From the NCBI GenBank assembly GCA_964437365.1, contig CAYTGM010000008.1, positions 124,001-188,000 on the forward strand: a stretch of DNA of 64,000 nucleotides, written 5' to 3'. The notes beneath the pieces were generated by a model. The model saw nothing but the letters and a program-made list of their open reading frames with translations, was not told where the DNA came from and made no database searches. Position 1 is the first letter of the stretch; every line of letters starts with the position of its first letter. A program made the translations under genes and the position numbers. Source of the stretch: CAYTGM01 sp964437365. GTDB lineage: Bacteria > Sumerlaeota > Sumerlaeia > SLMS01. Positions 16,991-25,895 of this stretch are shown one piece after another.

Positions 16991-19900
16991 GAAAACTCAA
17001 CCCGGCAAAAGTTGAACGTGTGCAAGGCGAGCACAAAGGCCCCATCGCGTGGATGACAAAGAATCACGTCACCGCTAACCTGTTGATGATCCTTCTGATT
17101 TTCGGCGGTATCTATTCTGCCTCAACAATGAAGCAGGAAGTCTTCCCTGAGTTCACGGAAGACGAGATTAACGTGACCGTGTCCTATCCCGGGGCAAGTC
17201 CGGAAGAAGTTGAACGCGCCGTTGTCAGACCGATCGAAGAGGCTGTCTGGGGGCTCGATAGTATCCGTGAGTCCTGGTCGCGCTCTGGCGAAGGGTCCGC
17301 TCGAATTAATATAGATTTTGATCCATCCGCAAACAGGCAACAGGTTTATCAGGAAGTTCAACAGGAAGTTGATCAGATACGAACGTTCCCCGATGACATG
17401 GAAGAGCCCGAGATCAGTCTCTCTACGCGTCGCCGCACTGTCATGGATATACAACTGTACGGCGATGTCTCTGAATGGGCTCTAAGAAACCTTGCAGAGC
17501 AGGTCCGGGATCACCTGCTCTTCACCGATGGAATCACCCAGGTGGAATTGCGCGGAGCCAGGGACTTCGAAGTTCATATCATGCCCAGTATGGAGGCGCT
17601 TCGCCGCTATGATATGAGTTTAAGTGATGTGGCAGAACGAGTATCATCCAATGCCGTTGAAGTTGCCGGAGGTTCATTGAAAACTTCCGGGGGAGAAATA
17701 CTTCTGCAGTTTGATGAGCGCCGCGATTACGCAAGAGAATTCTCCGAGATTCCTCTTGTCTCAACATCTGATGGTGCAACCGTCTACCTGGGTGATGTGG
17801 CAGAAGTTAAGGAGGGATTTGAGGATGTTGATGAGTTTGCCACCTATAATGGCAAGCCAGCCATCGGTATTGTCGTTTACCGCGTAGGGGACGAGACCCC
17901 GATCAGTATATCAAAGGCCGTCAGAGGAGCACTTGAAGAAGTTCAGGAGACGCTTCCCGCTGGAGTATCCTATGCTATCAGCGACGATGATTCACTCATT
18001 TATAGACAAAGACGAGACCTCTTGCTTCGTAACATGGGAATTGGGCTTATCCTCGTTCTCACGGCCCTGGGACTCTTCCTTGAACCGCGACTGGCCTTCT
18101 GGGTGACGCTGGGTATTCCTATTTCTTTCCTGGGGTCCTTTCTTTTTCTTCCCTACTTTGGCGTGACCATCAATATGATTTCCATGTTTGCCTTTATTGT
18201 GGCACTGGGAATTGTTGTCGATGATGCCATTGTGGTTGGGGAGAATATACATGAATATCGAAGTATGGGGCTTCCAGCACTGGACGCAGCAATTCAGGGT
18301 GCCAAAGATGTGGCAATGCCCGTCACTTTCAGTATTCTCAGTAACTGCATCGCGTTCCTGCCACTTGCTTTCGTTCCAGGAAACATGGGTAAGATCTGGT
18401 TTGTGATCCCCGTTGTCGTGATCATGGTCTTTCTGGTTTCACTCATTGAAAGTCTCTTTATCATTCCCGCTCACTTGTCCCATCTTGGAGAAGAGCCCAA
18501 GAACGCGTTTATTAAGGTTGTGAAGAAGTTTCAAAGAGTCTTCTCAAGTGGACTTAAATTCTTCATCGAGAAGTGTTTTGCTCCAGTTCTTGAAGTCTCA
18601 ATGAATGCTCGATATCTTGTAGCTTCGATCAGCCTTGTACTGCTTGGAATTTCCATCGCCTATGCAATGTCAGGTCGCATGGGAATGACTCTGCTTCCAC
18701 GCGTTGAATCTGACAGCTCCGTTGTGACTGCGGAGCTTCCCGTCGGAAGCACACGCGAAGACGCTTTGAAGATCCGCGACCATCTCGAAAATGCTGCCCG
18801 TGCAGTTGCCGAAGCAAATGGTGGCGACCAACTATATACGGGCATATATTCTGAAATTCAAGACGACTCCGTAGAAACTGAATTCTATCTCACCTCGCCC
18901 GATATACGTCCTATCAGTACCAGGGCTTTTACGAAGCTTTGGCGGGAAGAGGTCGGAGAAGTCGCCGGTGTTGATTACATCAGGTTCGAATCTGATCGTG
19001 GAGGCCCCGGCGGAGGTGCTTCCCTTACTGTCGACCTCAACCACCCCGATATCCCAACGTTAAAAAAGGCAGGGGTCAGGCTGGGCGAGATCATGGCCGA
19101 GTTTCCGCAGGTTAGTGATATCGATGATGGAACCGCGACAGGTAAACCGCAGCTTGAGTTTAAACTTAAACCAGAGGGACGAAGCCTTGGATTGACGGCT
19201 TCCGATGTCGGTCGACAGATCAGATATGCCTTTGAAGGAAATCAGGCTATCCGCCAGTTGCGCGGTGGCAATGAAGTAATCGTTCGCGTGATGCTTCCAG
19301 AGAATGAGCGCAACAGCGAGTACAATATTGAAAACCTCATGATTCGCACACCTGCGGGCGAAGAAGTACCATTGAGGCAAATCGCAGAGGTGAGTCGAGG
19401 ACGTGCCTATACGGCCATTGAACGTAATGATGGTCGGAGAACGGTTGAAGTTACGGGTAATATCACTCCTGAAGATGAATCAAACCTCGTCCAGGCTGCA
19501 CTTATCGAGGATGTTCTGCCTCAGCTCTCCCGTGATTTTCCAGGCCTTGTCTGGTCTTTCGGGGGAAGGCAGCAGGACAGAAAAGAATCCATGCAGGCGC
19601 TTGGATATACTTTCCTTCTCGCTCTGCTGGCCATTTACGCTCTTTTGGCCATCCCTTTTAAGAGCTATACACAGCCATTGATTGTTGTTATCGCTATTCC
19701 TTTCGGAACTGTTGGAGCCATTCTCGGTCATATGATCATGGGTTATAGCCTCAGTGTGATAAGTATGATGGGGATTATAGCCCTGTCCGGGGTTGTTATT
19801 AATGACGCTCTTATCATGGTTGTCTATGCGAACCAGCTACAGAATAAAGGAGAAACTCCTTTTGATTCGATCTATGCAGCAGGTTTGCGCCGTTTCAGAC

Positions 19901-20151
19901 CGATTCTCCTGACGACCTTAACCACCTTCGGGGGACTGGCACCGATGATCTTCGAAACATCATTGCAGGCTCGCTTCATGATTCCCATGGCTATCTCACT
20001 TGGGTACGGACTCATTTTTGCCACTGCCATCACTCTTGTTCTCGTTCCTGCATTGTATATGATTCGAGAAGACATCATCTATCTCTTCAAGAAAGCACAT
20101 GAGTCAGTCCTCATCCTTGAAGGTGAAGAACCGAGTCAGGAACAAGCCTGA
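16987..20151 (+). CDS. RND efflux permease (AcrB-like, HAE1 type)
   Basis: The 1054-residue inner-membrane proton/drug antiporter has twelve predicted membrane helices and two large periplasmic loops. TM4 contains ALGIVVDDAIVVGENI, with the paired Asp of the proton relay, and TM10 reads LSGVVINDALIMVVYANQL. The porter-domain N-terminus has EVFPEFTEDEINVTVSYPGASPEEVE in parts, including the VERAVVRPIEEAV pattern conserved across the family. It is the last gene of the tolC-mfp-rnd operon, and its start overlaps the adaptor stop. Substrate specificity cannot be read from sequence. No adjacent transcriptional regulator is visible. Confidence 0.95.
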   Translation: MRKLNPAKVERVQGEHKGPIAWMTKNHVTANLLMILLIFGGIYSASTMKQEVFPEFTEDEINVTVSYPGASPEEVERAVVRPIEEAVWGLDSIRESWSRSGEGSARINIDFDPSANRQQVYQEVQQEVDQIRTFPDDMEEPEISLSTRRRTVMDIQLYGDVSEWALRNLAEQVRDHLLFTDGITQVELRGARDFEVHIMPSMEALRRYDMSLSDVAERVSSNAVEVAGGSLKTSGGEILLQFDERRDYAREFSEIPLVSTSDGATVYLGDVAEVKEGFEDVDEFATYNGKPAIGIVVYRVGDETPISISKAVRGALEEVQETLPAGVSYAISDDDSLIYRQRRDLLLRNMGIGLILVLTALGLFLEPRLAFWVTLGIPISFLGSFLFLPYFGVTINMISMFAFIVALGIVVDDAIVVGENIHEYRSMGLPALDAAIQGAKDVAMPVTFSILSNCIAFLPLAFVPGNMGKIWFVIPVVVIMVFLVSLIESLFIIPAHLSHLGEEPKNAFIKVVKKFQRVFSSGLKFFIEKCFAPVLEVSMNARYLVASISLVLLGISIAYAMSGRMGMTLLPRVESDSSVVTAELPVGSTREDALKIRDHLENAARAVAEANGGDQLYTGIYSEIQDDSVETEFYLTSPDIRPISTRAFTKLWREEVGEVAGVDYIRFESDRGGPGGGASLTVDLNHPDIPTLKKAGVRLGEIMAEFPQVSDIDDGTATGKPQLEFKLKPEGRSLGLTASDVGRQIRYAFEGNQAIRQLRGGNEVIVRVMLPENERNSEYNIENLMIRTPAGEEVPLRQIAEVSRGRAYTAIERNDGRRTVEVTGNITPEDESNLVQAALIEDVLPQLSRDFPGLVWSFGGRQQDRKESMQALGYTFLLALLAIYALLAIPFKSYTQPLIVVIAIPFGTVGAILGHMIMGYSLSVISMMGIIALSGVVINDALIMVVYANQLQNKGETPFDSIYAAGLRRFRPILLTTLTTFGGLAPMIFETSLQARFMIPMAISLGYGLIFATAITLVLVPALYMIREDIIYLFKKAHESVLILEGEEPSQEQA

Positions 20152-20208
20152 GGCGATCTTCATTCAATTAGCAGGACTTATGAAGATCACTCTAGAATAC
20201 TAAAAAAT

Positions 20209-20246
20209 GCGAGTGCCCCGAACCACATACGGCCCGGGGCACTCGC
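20209..20246 (-). terminator. Rho-independent terminator for the glycosidase gene
   Basis: An 11-bp perfect stem, GCGAGTGCCCC (20209-20219) with GGGGCACTCGC (20236-20246), with G/C pairing extending inward. On the leftward strand it is followed by ATTTTTTAG, an intrinsic terminator for the leftward glycosidase-like gene. Confidence 0.8.
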
Positions 20247-20274
20247 CCCCCATTGCGTTTGCAATGACTTCAGG

Positions 20275-23200
20275 TCAGGGAACTAGCTCTACAGACACAT
20301 CGTCGATGTAGAACAGATCCTGAGACCCTTGTTCTAGATAATGACCAGCTTTCATAAAGATAGTCATGGTTGATCCAGTTGCAGTGACTGTCTGGTCATA
20401 GGTTACCCAGACGTTCGTGCCCTGGCTTTCCAGTTTTGTATAGCTGACAGAACTTCCTTCTGGCGCAGTTGCACCTGTCAGGTCATAACCGAATTCCATC
20501 CATTGATCGCTTGCTCCGGCAAATCGCCTGAGGCGTGCAATAATACGATAGTCTTCACCTGATGCAAGTCCACTCACTGTTTGATAGATGCCACCATGGA
20601 AGCGCTGAATGTCAGTGCGACCAAAGTACTGGGCCGCGTTCCCTTCGTAGACCGTATAGCTCGTGCTGCCGAAGGTTATGGTATTGCTCCATGATCCCTG
20701 CCAGGAGGTCCATCCATTCGCAACTCCACCACTGAAACCACCTTCAAAGTCACCATTCGTGACAAGGTTTCCTGAAGGCGGAGGAGTTGGAGAAGGTGTA
20801 GGTGTTGGTGAACTGGAACTGGAGAAATAGGCATCTATTTCAATCACGATCGGAGAAACATAGGCTGCTGCGACTCCGTCGCCATCGTCGCCATTGCCAT
20901 TATTCCAGTCGTCGCGAAGGACATTGTCCTGGTTGTGAACTGCATAGAGGTCGATTCTCACGGCCGTGACATCGGCAGCGATAGCGCCACTATTCGCTTC
21001 GGTGAGAATCGTCAAACCGGCCGCATTGCTGCCGATTGCCGTTCCGAAGCCGGCAGAAGTTACTTCCTCGATAAGAAGTGTCCATGTTGAATTGGAATCG
21101 GGAGTTGTGTCCGTCGTTGTATAGACATCATAATGATGAAAGGCACGTCCGTCTCCGTTTGAACTGAAAACGCGTAGCTCATCGAGATCCACGGCTGTTC
21201 CACTATCCAGGTTCCAGAAACCAGACCATGCAGGTGTGTTCTCTCCCGGGTAGTCGTTCAGAAGTCCCGCGAGACCATTCACTCCACTGCCATCCGTAAA
21301 GGCAGGCTCTTCGTCAGAAGTACCGGAAGTAGCCGGATGGAATCCACCCGACAGTCGAGTGGCAACATTTCCGTTAATGTCATCCAAGTTTGAAGGCTGA
21401 ACACTCAGGTTCGAAACATTCGTCGCCATCTCACTGGAAATGTTAATCGTCGTTGGTGGAGGAGTAGGTGTCGGTGTAGGCGTCGCTGTGGCCGTCGGTG
21501 TTGGGGAAGGCGTTGGCGATGCCGTTGGTGTTGGAGACGCCGTAGGTGTCGCCGATGGACTTGGCGAGGGCGTTGCCGTTGGAGTTGCTGTGGGTGATGG
21601 AGAAGGTGTTGGTGTCGGTGTTGGAGTAGAAGCTGCATCATAGTAAGCATCTACTTCAATCACGATCGGAGAGACATATGCAGCTGCTGCGCCGTCTGTG
21701 TCGTCCCCGTTTCCATTGTTCCAGTCATCACGTAAAACGTTGTCTTGATTGTGAACGGCGTAGAAATCAACGCGGATTGCCGTGACACCAGGAGCAATAT
21801 CACCATTATTCGCTTCAGTGACAATTGTAACAGCGGCCTGGTTGCTGCCGATCGCTGTGCCAAATCCAGCAGGTGTGACTTCTTCCTCAAGAAGGAGCCA
21901 GGTTGAGCTGGCTGATGGACTGGAGTCAGTTGTTGTATAGATGTCGTAGTGGTGAAATGCACGTCCATCGCCGTTCGCACTGAAGACACGCAGCTCAGAT
22001 ACATCTACCGCTGATCCACTAGCAAGGTTCCAGAAGCCAGACCACGCAGGAGTATTCTCACCGGGAAAATCCATCAGAAGCCCTGCAAGACCCGACACGC
22101 CTGTGCCGTCTGTGAAAGCAGGCTCCTTGTCATTTGAGTTTGTAACAGCACCATGAAAATCCCCTGAGATCTTCGTTGCGATAATACCATTCAGGTCATC
22201 TGATCCGCTTGGTTGAACACTGAGCCCTGACACACCTGTCGCCAATTCACCAGCGACGTCTATAACTTGTGGGCCAGGAGTTGGCGACGGTGATGGTGTT
22301 GGCGTTGGTGTTGGAAGGTCAGCGATCTTTGCCCACCTTACCGCATCAGCAATAGCTGCAGCACTGCCTGGTGTTGAGGCCTGCGCATCAAGAGTGATGG
22401 TATGCGTTGCAGCATCCATTTCAAACTGACCGAGTGAAACCCAGGCTAGATCATTCACCTGCTGATTTACTGTTGCTGTCTCTGTTCCATTCATCGTGGA
22501 GAAACTATACGCAGCACTTGTTGGTCTGTTGCCACCAGAGCGATAGATGACTCCCAGATCGTAGATACCAGACTCTGAAAGTGTGGTGCTCCATGTGGCA
22601 GTGTGTGCTCCGCCTGTGATCGCATAGTCGTACGATGTTCCATCGTAGCCACCTGATCCAGAGGTTGTCCAAGACCCTGTGGTTGAGTAGCCTGCATCTC
22701 CGTTGTCAACGATGGTTCCTCCAGTAATCGGGGGAAGGCAGGCTGAAGGTGATTGGGATCCAGCAGCGATATTCAATGAGCAGGCATACTGAAAACTATC
22801 CCATAGATCGAGATTTACACCTCTGGTATTATAATCACGCAACTTTTTGATCGAGAAGATGTCCCAACCCGGTGTATCAGGGTAGATAAACCAGGCTGCA
22901 CAAACGATTGGGTGATTGTTTGGATCAGAGTTCCAGGCACCGATGTTTTGAAAAGCACCGATCAGAAAACGCGCCGATTGTTCTTCCTGATAACCATCAT
23001 TCAGGGGATTCGTTTGACGATTCCATTCAAGGATATATGCAGGCTTTTCGCAAAACCCGGCGTCGTCAATCACCTGGAGTTGCGATTGATAACCATTAGC
23101 GAAGTCATTAACCGCGTCGCCCCAGCCATACCAGGGGGCGCCGTATGCATGGAGAGCAAAACCATCGTTGTCTGTCTGTCCCATGGCATCACACATCTGG

Positions 23201-23766
23201 TCAAGATATGTCAGACCATCTGTGTGGCGTACTTCGTTGAAATAGGCGCCGGGAGAAACGGCCCCCACGAGCACAATCTGTTCGCCCAGCGGGCTTGAAA
23301 CACTCTTGATGGTGCTTCTAATGTCCTTGTAGGCATCAATATAGTCTGTTGCAGTAAGGACTCCTCCGCCGTACTCATCATACAGGTTCATCTCGTTTCC
23401 AATTTGCCAGATGTGGCAGTAGGGAGCAACCTGTTGAACAGCAACCTGAAGATCGGCAAGATACTGAGCACGATCCGCAGGAAGTGGCACCGAGTAACCC
23501 CAGCGCGGTTGAATACGAATGACGACCGTATGCCCCTTATTGGCAACCGCCGCAATCTTTGTCAGTTGATCATTCATGGTCCAGCCGCCATCATACAGCA
23601 TGACAGTCTCCAGGACCCAGATCGGTTTGCCTCCCGTCATCGCCTCCACATCTGAGGAATTGTGATCCCCGTACCAGTGGATCCCATAGACCCATGGCGA
23701 GTCAGCAATAGCCGAGGTAATCAAACCTAGAACCATGATCACTGACAAAAGTCCTTTTTGTATCAT
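20275..23766 (-). CDS. Large secreted modular glycoside hydrolase-like protein
   Basis: The 1163-residue protein has a signal peptide (MIQKGLLSVIMVLGLITSAIA). It opens with a clan GH-A-like TIM-barrel to about residue 350, with WQIGNEMNLYDEYG supplying the acid/base Glu and AYILEWNRQ the nucleophile Glu. A golvesin-like β domain follows (TIVDNGDAGYSTTGSW, about 355-490). Two paralogous ~165-residue modules of unknown family come next (both with ENTPAWSGFWNL and GDGRAFHHYD). They are joined by Pro/Thr/Ser linkers, and a C-terminal carbohydrate-binding-like module ends the protein (NLVTNGDFEGGFSGG ... DLFYIDDVSVELVP). Extracellular polysaccharide degradation is likely, substrate unknown. A shorter relative of the catalytic domain is encoded at 39715-41619. 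AAAGGAG precedes the ATG. A terminator follows. Confidence 0.75.
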   Translation of the reverse strand: MIQKGLLSVIMVLGLITSAIADSPWVYGIHWYGDHNSSDVEAMTGGKPIWVLETVMLYDGGWTMNDQLTKIAAVANKGHTVVIRIQPRWGYSVPLPADRAQYLADLQVAVQQVAPYCHIWQIGNEMNLYDEYGGGVLTATDYIDAYKDIRSTIKSVSSPLGEQIVLVGAVSPGAYFNEVRHTDGLTYLDQMCDAMGQTDNDGFALHAYGAPWYGWGDAVNDFANGYQSQLQVIDDAGFCEKPAYILEWNRQTNPLNDGYQEEQSARFLIGAFQNIGAWNSDPNNHPIVCAAWFIYPDTPGWDIFSIKKLRDYNTRGVNLDLWDSFQYACSLNIAAGSQSPSACLPPITGGTIVDNGDAGYSTTGSWTTSGSGGYDGTSYDYAITGGAHTATWSTTLSESGIYDLGVIYRSGGNRPTSAAYSFSTMNGTETATVNQQVNDLAWVSLGQFEMDAATHTITLDAQASTPGSAAAIADAVRWAKIADLPTPTPTPSPSPTPGPQVIDVAGELATGVSGLSVQPSGSDDLNGIIATKISGDFHGAVTNSNDKEPAFTDGTGVSGLAGLLMDFPGENTPAWSGFWNLASGSAVDVSELRVFSANGDGRAFHHYDIYTTTDSSPSASSTWLLLEEEVTPAGFGTAIGSNQAAVTIVTEANNGDIAPGVTAIRVDFYAVHNQDNVLRDDWNNGNGDDTDGAAAAYVSPIVIEVDAYYDAASTPTPTPTPSPSPTATPTATPSPSPSATPTASPTPTASPTPSPTPTATATPTPTPTPPPTTINISSEMATNVSNLSVQPSNLDDINGNVATRLSGGFHPATSGTSDEEPAFTDGSGVNGLAGLLNDYPGENTPAWSGFWNLDSGTAVDLDELRVFSSNGDGRAFHHYDVYTTTDTTPDSNSTWTLLIEEVTSAGFGTAIGSNAAGLTILTEANSGAIAADVTAVRIDLYAVHNQDNVLRDDWNNGNGDDGDGVAAAYVSPIVIEIDAYFSSSSSPTPTPSPTPPPSGNLVTNGDFEGGFSGGVANGWTSWQGSWSNTITFGSTSYTVYEGNAAQYFGRTDIQRFHGGIYQTVSGLASGEDYRIIARLRRFAGASDQWMEFGYDLTGATAPEGSSVSYTKLESQGTNVWVTYDQTVTATGSTMTIFMKAGHYLEQGSQDLFYIDDVSVELVP
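21452..21633 (-). repeat. Pro/Thr/Ser low-complexity linker-coding repeat
   Basis: About 180 bp encode an uninterrupted P/T/S/A linker (TPTPTPSPSPTATPTATP and so on) between the two ~165-residue modules of the glycosidase-like protein. The near-6-bp periodicity (GGTGTT/GGCGTT words) makes slippage and length change likely. The opposite strand is also open and Gly/Val-rich, which is a by-product of composition. Confidence 0.8.
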
Positions 23767-24408
23767 CAGAAACTCCTTTCTGTTGATCTGGCAGCACGTG
23801 AAATAAAGTCCGATCGATACGCTCCAATTAGAGCGGTTCGTTTAAGTAACTTTAAGTAATAACTTCAAAAAATGCCAAATCTTTGGACTATGGCGTAACA
23901 CTCATTGTTGTTTTAAGAACGGTCAAGTTTTAAATGGTTGTACGACGCCGTTTTCCATACAAGAAGGGTTGTAACTGACAAAAAATCCGGAATTCCCCCC
24001 TGATTTAAGGAGTTTTTTGACGCTGTACATCTATATCAGCTGATTTCGCGGATAACTGTGTGGTAAAAAAAAGAGAACGTTTCGCGGAAGAACAAATAAG
24101 AGAAATGAGGTATCTCCTTATCGCGCTTCGAAAAACCCGCTTTAAAGTGGATATGTACCAGGAGTTCGAACCAGTATCGATGCATGTTCGATGCATGATG
24201 GAACCATTGGAGCGCATCGATACAGCTTCGAAGCTGGAACGAACGTTCTCTCATCCCATGTGCTGATCTCTCTATTTTTAGTGGATATTTTAAGGCAATA
24301 GAGAAGTTCTCGCTCAGTTAGCAGTTTACACAATTACGACTCTCTTTAATACTGAAGGTGTATGGTACGTAATTAATTCACTGAGATCGTGACGATCAGG
24401 AAGTGCAT
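23767..24408. other. Divergent intergenic region between the glycosidase and mgtE genes
   Basis: Both flanking genes should be promoted from this 640-nt stretch. Tandem TTTAAGTAAC/TTTAAGTAAT at 23841-23860 is an operator-like direct repeat near the glycosidase side. The part from 24072 to 24251 is rich in inverted repeats. A GATCG-TGA-CGATC hairpin (24385-24397) directly abuts the mgtE ribosome binding site AGGAAG. A 68-codon frame (24060-24266) from a GTG has no ribosome binding site, and its reverse strand is open too, so I do not call it. Confidence 0.5.
24072..24251 (+). ncRNA. Candidate structured RNA element upstream of mgtE
   Basis: An outer 10-bp inverted repeat, AGAGAACGTT (24072-24081) with AACGTTCTCT (24242-24251), encloses two more: a perfect 10-bp GTATCGATGC (24174-24183) with GCATCGATAC (24214-24223), and the palindrome CAGCTTCGAAGCTG (24223-24236). 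Three nested or adjacent stems in 180 nt, placed 160 nt before a Mg2+ channel gene, look like a multibranched leader RNA. I do not see the conserved sequences of the known M-box magnesium riboswitch, so an unknown cis-regulatory RNA or a repeat-derived structure are both possible. The strand is assigned only because mgtE is downstream. Confidence 0.35.
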
Positions 24409-25770
24409 ATGTCAGAAGAATCAGTTGATCGATTTGATGAACTCAAATCAACGATACTAGAAAAAGATCCCGAAAAACTCGATCAGAAGTTATGGGACCT
24501 ACCCATCGATGAGCGCGCCCGACTCCTCGATCGCCTCGACGATGATGTGCGAAAAACTCTTATGGATCTGCTTCCTCCTGAGGATGCTGCGGCCCTCCTG
24601 GAAGAACTTCCAGATGGACAGGCGAGGCATATTATCGGGCTCGTTGATGCCGAGCAGGCAGGGCAGATTGTCGACGAAATACATAGTAATGTTCGAGCAG
24701 ATATCCTTGGCGGACTGGATAATAAAAGCACCGACGCCATTCTTCGATTCATGGAACCTGAAGAGGCTGAGGATGTTCGCGAACTGATCGCTTATGAGCG
24801 AGACACAGCCGGTGGTTTAATGATCACCGAATACCTCTACTATAATGAGAATCAGACCGTTGGCGAGATTCTTCAGGATCTACAGACGCACGGCGAGGAA
24901 TATGCAGACTATGATGTTCAGTACGCATATATTGTCGATACGAACGAGAAGTTAGTCGGTGTTCTCCGGATGCGTGATATACTCTTTACAGCGAAGCAGA
25001 AAAAAGCCACTGAGATCATGCTGAAGAATCCATTGTCTGTACAGGTTGATCATAAGCTTGAAAAGCTTCAGCAATTCTTTGACGATCATTTCTTTTATGG
25101 TGTCCCTGTTATTGATGCGGAAGGAGAAATGTGCGGGGTTTTGAGGCGCGCTGCCGTTGAAGAAGCCGCCGCCGAGAAAGCCAATAGTATTTTCCTGAAA
25201 GTGAGCGGTATTATAGGTGGCGAAGAGCTCCGCAGTATGCCGCTATCAACACGTTTTTCAAGACGTCTGGGCTTTCTTTCCCTGAACATCGTTTTAAATG
25301 TTGTAGCTGCAAGTGTGATTGCCATGAAGATGGACGTTCTCGATCAGGTTATTGCACTGGCGGTCTTCATGCCGATCATCAGTGACATGTCTGGATGCAG
25401 TGGTAACCAGGCAGTTGCTGTCAGTATCCGCGAGCTGGCACTTGGTCTTGTAAAACCCAAGGAATTTTTCCGTGTCTTTAAAAAAGAGTTTGCCGTTGGC
25501 GTTATTAACGGTATCGCTCTCGGTCTTCTTCTGGGAGTCGTTGCCTTCATCTGGAAAGGGAACATGTGGTTAGGGCTGGTCGCAGGTAGTGCGCTGGCGT
25601 TGAACACCCTGGTGGCTGTTTGTTTCGGAGGCCTTGTTCCACTCATTTTGAAAGGGCTGAAGCTGGATCCCGCCCTCGTCAGTGGTCCGATGCTGACTAC
25701 GGTTACGGATATGTGTGGTTTCTTTCTCGTTCTCACCTTCGCCGGAATGATTCTCGACAAGCTTGTCTAG
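24409..25770 (+). CDS. mgtE: Magnesium transporter MgtE
   Basis: The 453-residue Mg2+ channel has the full MgtE layout. The N-domain of acidic helical repeats (LPPEDAAALLEELPDGQAR, about 55-75) is followed by two CBS domains (about 130-255) with ERDTAGGLMITEYLYYNE. Five membrane helices from about 275 include the pore signature region MSGCSGNQAVAVSIRELALG. The N- and CBS domains normally sense cytosolic Mg2+ and gate the channel. The ATG at 24409 follows AGGAAG by a few bases and is preferred over the GTG six bases upstream. It sits downstream of a structured-looking leader. Confidence 0.95.
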   Translation: MSEESVDRFDELKSTILEKDPEKLDQKLWDLPIDERARLLDRLDDDVRKTLMDLLPPEDAAALLEELPDGQARHIIGLVDAEQAGQIVDEIHSNVRADILGGLDNKSTDAILRFMEPEEAEDVRELIAYERDTAGGLMITEYLYYNENQTVGEILQDLQTHGEEYADYDVQYAYIVDTNEKLVGVLRMRDILFTAKQKKATEIMLKNPLSVQVDHKLEKLQQFFDDHFFYGVPVIDAEGEMCGVLRRAAVEEAAAEKANSIFLKVSGIIGGEELRSMPLSTRFSRRLGFLSLNIVLNVVAASVIAMKMDVLDQVIALAVFMPIISDMSGCSGNQAVAVSIRELALGLVKPKEFFRVFKKEFAVGVINGIALGLLLGVVAFIWKGNMWLGLVAGSALALNTLVAVCFGGLVPLILKGLKLDPALVSGPMLTTVTDMCGFFLVLTFAGMILDKLV

Positions 25771-25895
25771 ATCTATTGTATAGGTCATTCACAGATTGTC
25801 GGTAATGTCTGGTGATGAGACGAACAGAGTCCTGTTCGGGGAAGAAAAGTGATATACAAAGGAAAGCTCTCTGGGCAGGACTTCTGAAGATCACT

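Noticed and set aside
21440..21643. Gly/Val-rich plus-strand frame
   Set aside because: It is a compositional by-product of the Pro/Thr/Ser linker on the coding strand.
24072..24251. M-box (ykoK) magnesium riboswitch
   Set aside because: The conserved M-box core sequences are not visible. Only the position before mgtE and the stem-rich layout invite the comparison.
24060..24266. 68-codon plus-strand frame upstream of mgtE
   Set aside because: No ribosome binding site, both strands are open, and the region is dominated by inverted repeats. It is treated as a possible structured RNA instead.
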